Source: Subdoligranulum variabile
GTDB taxonomy: Bacteria; Bacillota; Clostridia; Oscillospirales; Ruminococcaceae
DNA length: 64,000 bases
Direction of reading: 5' to 3'
NCBI GenBank assembly: GCA_004554775.1
Contig: SFKI01000004.1
Span: 149,332 to 213,331 of the forward strand
Shown here one piece after another: positions 60,074-64,000 of the stretch; position 1 is the first letter of the stretch, and every line of letters starts with the position of its first letter. The translations under genes and the position numbers were made by a program. A model generated the notes under the pieces. That model searched no databases. It worked only from the letters and a program-made list of their open reading frames with translations, and had not been told where the DNA came from.

Positions 60074-61996
60074 TTACAAAAAGTAATCCGGGCGCTTCTG
60101 CTCCCGGATGAATTGCTGAACATCTTCGATTTTCTCGGTGGTTGGGCAAGTCGGCAGGGCTGCCAGTACGGCATCATGGTACTTGCCGTCGATGCCCGCG
60201 CGATCGTCCAGAATCGCTACCACGCAGGAGTCCTGCTCCGTGCGGATGGCACGGCCAAAGCCCTGCCGCAGCTTTTTCTGCATTTCGGGGATGATCTCGG
60301 CCTGGATGTAATCGCGCAGGTTCTGGTACTGCTGGCGCTCATAATCGCTGACCGGGTCAGGGATTGGAAATGGCAATTTTGCAATAATCAGCAGAGATAC
60401 CATATCGCCAGGAAAGTCGATACCTTCCCAGCAGGCACCCGCGGCAAACAATACACCGTTGCCGGACTCCTTGAATTGCTGAATGCATCGGTTCTGCCCG
60501 CGTCCGGCCTGGAACACAGGGAACGCCAAACTCCCGCCCAGTGCATCATAGACATGGCGCATCTGGCGGTAAGATGTGAACAGCACCAGCGCATGGCCGT
60601 GGCAGGCTGCCGTCAGCAGACCAATCTGGTCAGCCAAGTACAAATTTTCAGGGATATTTCCTGCTCGTCTGGTCGGGAAATACAGCAGGCAGTTCTTCTG
60701 ATAATCAAAGGGCGAGTCCACTTGGAAATGACGTAAGGACTTATACGTAGTCAGGCCCAAAAGCTGTTCTGTATGGTCGAAGTTTCCTGCTGCAACCAGG
60801 GTGCCGGAGGTAAGGATAGCAGGCTCCCGCGTGTTCCACAGGGCATTGCGAAGCAGCTGGGGCACACGGCTGCTGGCTGCGCAGAATGTCGGCTGGCCAT
60901 TCGTGCCGTACTCCATATAAAGAATGCGCGTGGGAACATCCAAGAGAAAAAGCCGCAAGAAACTTTCTGTTTCTTCCAGCCTGTTCCGCAGGCGGCGCGG
61001 CACATCCAGCCGTCCGCCTACGTTTTGCAAAAGCGCAATGCAATCGGTCAGCGCATCGCGGCGGAACGGCGTGAGCGTGAACGGCACGGAGACTTTTCTC
61101 CCCAGCCTTGAAAATTCTTGTGCACAGGAAAGAAAAAGTGTCTGAAAAGCCGATTTTAATAGACGAGATTTTTTTAAAAAGTGCTCTTGTTGTAATAAAC
61201 GGCACAATTCTTCTATGTCATGTTCCGAAAGAGTTTCCGTGTACATCTGCCGCGCCGCATCCGGCAACTTATGGGCCTCATCCACGACCAACGCCTGATA
61301 ACTGCGAAGCAAAAGCGGACGATCTTCCAAACGATGGGAAGCGTCCGCCAACAAATAATTATGGTTGCAAATTTGGATGTCGGGTTTCATGGAATCCCGC
61401 AGATATTGCAGATAACGGCAATCATCACGCAAGGAACAATCGCGCGGGCAGGATTGCGGAACGCTGATCCTGCTGCGGTCAAACCGGGAAAGACCAGGAA
61501 TATGGTCCAAGTCCAAGACATATTCTGCCATGCGCAGACTTTTCAACTGGCGCTGGCTATGATGGTTAATTTGCGCCTGTCGCTCCAAAAGTCGGGCATC
61601 ACAGGCAAAGCGCTCCTTGCCTTTTCGGACAACAGCCGTAATCGGCGTTCCGATGATACCCTCATCCAGCAAAACAGCAGACAGATGGGGCAGGTATTCC
61701 ATCAAAATAGCATCCTGCAAGGCAACGCTGGAAGTCGATACAACAATAGGCAGCTTGACCCTGTCGGATCGGTGCATCTGCCAAAGAATGCAGGCCACAA
61801 GGTAGGCCAGCGTTTTACCCGTGCCTACGCCTGCTTCACACAGAGATATTTCCTTATTATATAAGGTATCCAGCACTTCATGGCAAAGTGCAATCTGTTC
61901 CTCGCGCACAGCCATACCGTGCTGCGGGAGAATTTCTCGAAAAATCTGTTCAGCCATGCGATGGGATTCCGCATAACCGGTAGGGTAGGTTTGCAT
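60074..61996 (-). CDS. DinG/XPD-type superfamily 2 DNA helicase with iron-sulfur Cys
   Basis: A 640-residue 5'-3' helicase. Walker A is EAGVGTGKTLAYLVA and motif II VVDEAHKLPDA (DEAH). Between them lies a Cys set (FACDARL, CPRDCSLRDDCRYL) likely holding a 4Fe-4S cluster. The C-terminal helicase motifs are LVLFTSYRQMRHVYDAL-like, GVLFAAGACWEGIDFPGD and RQGFGRAIRTEQD. It differs from chromosomal DinG in lacking an exonuclease domain. It heads a minus-strand operon running into the recombinase-like pair and xis. Confidence 0.88.
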   Translation of the reverse strand: MQTYPTGYAESHRMAEQIFREILPQHGMAVREEQIALCHEVLDTLYNKEISLCEAGVGTGKTLAYLVACILWQMHRSDRVKLPIVVSTSSVALQDAILMEYLPHLSAVLLDEGIIGTPITAVVRKGKERFACDARLLERQAQINHHSQRQLKSLRMAEYVLDLDHIPGLSRFDRSRISVPQSCPRDCSLRDDCRYLQYLRDSMKPDIQICNHNYLLADASHRLEDRPLLLRSYQALVVDEAHKLPDAARQMYTETLSEHDIEELCRLLQQEHFLKKSRLLKSAFQTLFLSCAQEFSRLGRKVSVPFTLTPFRRDALTDCIALLQNVGGRLDVPRRLRNRLEETESFLRLFLLDVPTRILYMEYGTNGQPTFCAASSRVPQLLRNALWNTREPAILTSGTLVAAGNFDHTEQLLGLTTYKSLRHFQVDSPFDYQKNCLLYFPTRRAGNIPENLYLADQIGLLTAACHGHALVLFTSYRQMRHVYDALGGSLAFPVFQAGRGQNRCIQQFKESGNGVLFAAGACWEGIDFPGDMVSLLIIAKLPFPIPDPVSDYERQQYQNLRDYIQAEIIPEMQKKLRQGFGRAIRTEQDSCVVAILDDRAGIDGKYHDAVLAALPTCPTTEKIEDVQQFIREQKRPDYFL

Positions 61997-62021
61997 AATC
62001 TATACACCCCTGTTTTTCATC

Positions 62022-62088
62022 CCGTTTAAAGCAAAATGATGGGCAGCAGGCGCTTGGGTTCCTGCTGCCCATGATTTGCCCTAAACGG
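62022..62088. repeat. Long imperfect inverted repeat upstream of the helicase gene
   Basis: CCGTTTAAAGCAAAATGATG-GGCAGCAGG pairs with CCTGCTGCC-CATGATTTGCCCTAAACGG around a 10-base loop, giving arms near 28 bp with few mismatches. On the minus strand the central stem is followed by TTTTG, so it might terminate transcription 26 bases before the helicase start. Confidence 0.65.
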
Positions 62089-62212
62089 CAAAGTTGATGG
62101 TTCGGGATGTGTCATATTTGCCGCCCGCGCCCCTGACACCGGGAACACAACAGGCAGGCCATTGGCGGCGGCCGTTCACTGACTCTGCCATGATCTTACT
62201 GATTCCAACCAT
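62081..62212 (-). CDS. Possible small protein of 43 residues
   Basis: Minus-strand ATG 62212 follows AGAGGGGGTG at about nine bases. The peptide begins VGISKIMAESVNGRRQWPACC and ends TSRTINFAV, with the stop inside the long hairpin. The frame stays open a further 130 bases upstream without an ATG. No family is recognised; it may be a by-product of a conserved RNA or DNA element. Confidence 0.25.
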   Translation of the reverse strand: MVGISKIMAESVNGRRQWPACCVPGVRGAGGKYDTSRTINFAV

Positions 62213-62378
62213 GACTCGGTCACCCCCTCTGACGCGGGAGGCAGCAGGCGTATCATTGTAGTCTTTCCCGCCGCAATTATGGTCAGCCAGACCAGCCCGC
62301 CGGGCTTGCCGGGAAAGGAACGTACCTGTTATGCTGGGTATTTAGATGTCAAAGATCGGCCGGCAAATTCAAATCGAT

Positions 62379-62705
62379 TTACCTTCGAGCAAAAAGATTT
62401 AGGATTTCTCGAAGCGTTTGGGAATTTTCTGGGGTTGCAGTTGCAATCGCCGTTTCAATAGCTTCTTGCTGCTTTGGTGTAAGGTATATCCGATATGGCT
62501 TATAATTTTGCTGAATATATACACCACCACCATATCTTCCACAGCAGGTAGTAATTGGATAGTAGGGCATAAGATGCGTTATGTCACGTTGTATAGTCTT
62601 TATTGATACTGAAAATTCCATTGCAAGATCATGCATTGTGGCATAACCCCGAAGGCTCAGATACTCTATAAGACCCCTACGTCGATCATCCGCGTCAAGC
62701 CCCAA
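62379..62705 (-). CDS. HTH (DeoR/HTH_11-type) transcriptional regulator, TTG start
   Basis: A 108-residue regulator. The N-terminal winged helix reads RRRGLIEYLSLRGYATMHDLAMEFSVSIKTIQRDITHL, with recognition helix around SIKTIQRDI, then the wing GRYGGGVYI. The rest is a short helical tail (LTPKQQEAIETAIATATPEN), so the WYL or sugar-sensing domain of larger relatives is absent. TTG 62705 is preceded by GGAGG at seven bases. Its target is unknown; a palindrome lies in its own promoter. Confidence 0.8.
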   Translation of the reverse strand: MGLDADDRRRGLIEYLSLRGYATMHDLAMEFSVSIKTIQRDITHLMPYYPITTCCGRYGGGVYIQQNYKPYRIYLTPKQQEAIETAIATATPENSQTLREILNLFARR

Positions 62706-62738
62706 CCCCTATCCTCCTTTCATTTTTGCTCTGGCGGT

Positions 62739-62774
62739 ATCATAACAGATAACTACCCCACCATTTGGGGTAGT
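62739..62774 (-). promoter_or_regulatory. Promoter region and palindrome of the HTH gene
   Basis: ACTACCCCA-N5-TGGGGTAGT (62752-62774) is a perfect 9-bp dyad. On the minus strand TATGAT (62739-62744) could be the -10 box, which puts the dyad over the -35 region. It is a candidate autoregulatory operator. Confidence 0.55.
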
Positions 62775-62794
62775 AAAAAATCTTTTTTAAATAA

Positions 62795-62832
62795 CAAAAA
62801 ACCTGCATAGCCACAACTGTGGTTATGCAGGT
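62795..62832 (-). terminator. Terminator of the agrBD transcript
   Basis: On the minus strand CCTGCATAACCAC pairs with GTGGCTATGCAGG (one mismatch), followed by TTTTTTG. It lies 16 bases after the agrD-like stop codon. Confidence 0.88.
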
Positions 62833-62847
62833 CCTTCATCAAAAGTT

Positions 62848-63012
62848 TTACTTTTGATTGACCATCTTGCCCATGTCAGGTTTTTTCAACGGGCGTTGGG
62901 GCTGATAGCTCCAAATATAGTGACACTCCGGATCGCGTGAAACTTCATTCTTTATCGCATTTTGCATAAATGCTTTAACCGCTGTATGAAGTTTATCATT
63001 AGACTTATTCAT
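62848..63012 (-). CDS. agrD: AgrD-like cyclic-peptide autoinducer precursor
   Basis: A 54-residue peptide gene directly downstream of agrB. An N-terminal amphipathic part (KLHTAVKAFMQNAIKNEV) precedes the core CHYIW, then SYQPQRPLKKPDMGK. Clostridial AgrD peptides share a Cys plus four residues ending in an aromatic or hydrophobic residue, then a YQP/HQP-P-L tail. The predicted signal is a five-residue thiolactone, CHYIW, with or without residues in front of it. AGGAGG lies five bases before ATG 63012. The N-terminal helix is more charged than usual. The final peptide is inferred. Confidence 0.85.
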   Translation of the reverse strand: MNKSNDKLHTAVKAFMQNAIKNEVSRDPECHYIWSYQPQRPLKKPDMGKMVNQK

Positions 63013-63036
63013 AGTAACCTCCTGCAAAGCACAAAT

Positions 63037-63597
63037 TTATTGTATGCCAAATCCCATTTTTGATATTAGTAATAGGGATGCGACAACTACTGATGCTAAA
63101 GCAAAACCTCCAAAATATTTAGGCACTATAAGTAGTACTGCAAATGAGATTGCACTATATATTGCAATCCTTTTTCGAATTCCTTTTCGTAAGCTCTCCA
63201 TTTCAAGCTCATCAAAATGTACTCTTTTATTATTTATCGGGGCAACCCATAAAATGAACAATCCGGAAAGCACAAATAAAATCACTAATATTTCAAAATG
63301 TAAATTCACGAGCAAAAGAAGCGCTAATATTTCACAGCAAATAGAAAACGTAACGCATCCCCAAAAAGTTTTTGCATGAAAGCCGTTTGCTTGGTTTCTC
63401 AGGTAGTATACTCCCCAATTTAAAATGATGACATCCATCAAAGGAGCAAAGAAACATCCGATAATAATCATAAGCGGTAGCAGTGTGATTGTATGGATAT
63501 ACCGTGCCAAAACATATTCGCACCAATCAATTTGGTTTTCTGAAATGATTTCTCTTTCCCTGAAATATTGGCTTAACCTTTTTACAAAGAACTCCAT
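63037..63597 (-). CDS. agrB: AgrB-like peptide-processing membrane protease
   Basis: A 186-residue membrane cysteine protease that trims AgrD and closes the thiolactone ring. The family's catalytic His is in NQANGFHAKTFWGC and the Cys in the next helix (FSICCEILALLLL). Four to six hydrophobic helices are visible. It lies 24 bases before the agrD-like gene on the same transcript. Its own ribosome site is weak. Confidence 0.9.
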   Translation of the reverse strand: MEFFVKRLSQYFREREIISENQIDWCEYVLARYIHTITLLPLMIIIGCFFAPLMDVIILNWGVYYLRNQANGFHAKTFWGCVTFSICCEILALLLLVNLHFEILVILFVLSGLFILWVAPINNKRVHFDELEMESLRKGIRKRIAIYSAISFAVLLIVPKYFGGFALASVVVASLLLISKMGFGIQ

Positions 63598-63631
63598 TTA
63601 CAAAGCCCACATCCTTAAATCTCTAAATAGA

Positions 63632-63694
63632 AATTTAACGTAAAAAAGGCAGCAGTTCAATATATATGTCATGTAATACTGGTTGCATGTCATG
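63632..63694 (-). promoter_or_regulatory. agrBD promoter with 21-bp-spaced direct repeats
   Basis: On the minus strand TTGAAC (63655-63660), 17 bp and TAAATT (63632-63637) face agrB. Just upstream, CATGACAT occurs twice (63666-63673 and 63687-63694), 21 bases apart. This matches the paired, same-face sites of LytTR-type response regulators such as AgrA. The second repeat overlaps the end of agrC. Confidence 0.65.
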
Positions 63695-64000
63695 AAATAA
63701 GAGTATTTGATATTTCAGTTGAGAATGAAAAGTAGCCGTTTTCATACCGCATAGAGTAATAGGCATTATACTTTTTCAAAATAGTTTTCACATTTTGTAA
63801 TCCATAGCCATGCATTGATGGATTGCTTTTAGTTGTTGCAATCTGGTCATTAACAATTTTTGTAGGCAAAGATCTATTTCGTACAGAGAAGAAAAACTCG
63901 TCTTCTAAAATTGCTTGAACATAAATCATTCTTTCAGCCGGGGAAAGTTTTTGACAAGCCTCGATTGCATTGTCCATTAAATTGCTTATGATAACTGTTA
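63690..64000 (-). CDS. agrC: AgrC-like GHKL histidine kinase, C-terminal part (cut by window)
   Basis: The C-terminal ATPase domain of a sensor kinase. The N-box reads SNLMDNAIEACQKL and the G-box HGYGLQNVKTILKKY, the GHKL pattern of AgrC-type kinases that sense cyclic peptides. The frame is open to the right edge, so the membrane sensor part lies outside. It is upstream of agrB on the same strand; an agrA-type regulator is expected further right. Confidence 0.88.
   Translation of the reverse strand, partial: TVIISNLMDNAIEACQKLSPAERMIYVQAILEDEFFFSVRNRSLPTKIVNDQIATTKSNPSMHGYGLQNVKTILKKYNAYYSMRYENGYFSFSTEISNTLIS

Larger units (their letters stand above)
61997..62378. other. Gap with long inverted repeat and open minus-strand frame
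   Basis: About 380 bases without a confident gene. It holds a long hairpin (62022-62088) and a minus-strand frame open from about 62343 to 62081 that lacks an ATG until 62212. GC is higher than in the agr region beside it. It could be a structured RNA, a DNA-processing site or a small gene. Confidence 0.45.

Noticed and set aside
63044..63379. A 111-codon plus-strand frame opposite agrB
   Set aside because: It is antisense to a clear AgrB-family protein and has no ribosome site.
1..64000. tRNA or rRNA genes
   Set aside because: No cloverleaf with a GTTCGAA-type arm or rRNA-like stretch was noticed in any gap; a tRNAscan run would settle it.

Overview
The window is a chromosomal segment of a strictly anaerobic, GC-rich Gram-positive bacterium. 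The gene families point to the Oscillospiraceae/Ruminococcaceae, close to Faecalibacterium, Gemmiger or Subdoligranulum. The reasons are clostridial-type housekeeping clusters, an oxygen-sensitive class III ribonucleotide reductase, rubrerythrin beside a Fur-family regulator, a V-type ATPase operon, DUF3793 next to flavodoxin, and dispersed GTAGGGGCG palindromes. This is inference from families seen by eye, not a database search.

From 1 to 57.45 kb the DNA is core chromosome. In order it holds: two nucleoside-type ABC permeases (the first cut by the left edge); a divergent rubrerythrin/Fur pair with a shared operator; an acyltransferase and a pentapeptide-repeat protein; an iron-limitation region (DUF3793, flavodoxin, a FeoB-associated/HMA protein, an ABC exporter broken by two stop codons, a YgbA-like protein) with four TTAG-N6-CTAA operator-like sites; ddl-murI-DUF1934-argS; infC-rpmI-rplT behind an attenuator, with infC starting at ATC; a long cluster of trmH-like, dprA, topA, trmFO, plsX, rnc, smc, ftsY, rdgB, yhbY, nadD, yqeK, LCP, rsfS and leuS; a glycosyltransferase and a MATE transporter; divergent nrdD and nrdG around a perfect NrdR-like palindrome; a YoaK-family protein; a DUF2798 gene broken at an A8 tract; a nine-gene V-ATPase operon; a second MATE transporter; a CLC channel; and alr-lepA followed by a convergent tyrosine phosphatase.

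From about 57.45 kb to the right edge, base composition becomes AT-richer and patchy, and all genes lie on the minus strand. This is the left end of an integrated mobile element. It carries a Tn916-type integrase and excisionase, two small serine-recombinase-like proteins that both have Ala in place of the catalytic Ser, a DinG/XPD-type helicase, a region with a long hairpin and a possible small ORF, an HTH regulator, and an agr-type quorum-sensing locus (agrC partial, agrB, and a 54-codon agrD-like gene with a clear CHYIW-SYQP signal-peptide core). Paired 21-bp-period repeats lie upstream of the agrBD promoter. The element continues past the window.

Two kinds of dispersed non-coding repeat occur in the chromosomal part: the palindromic GTAGGGGCG units (at least eight copies) and a MITE-like element in two copies (about 185 and 237 bp). 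No tRNA, rRNA or CRISPR array was seen.
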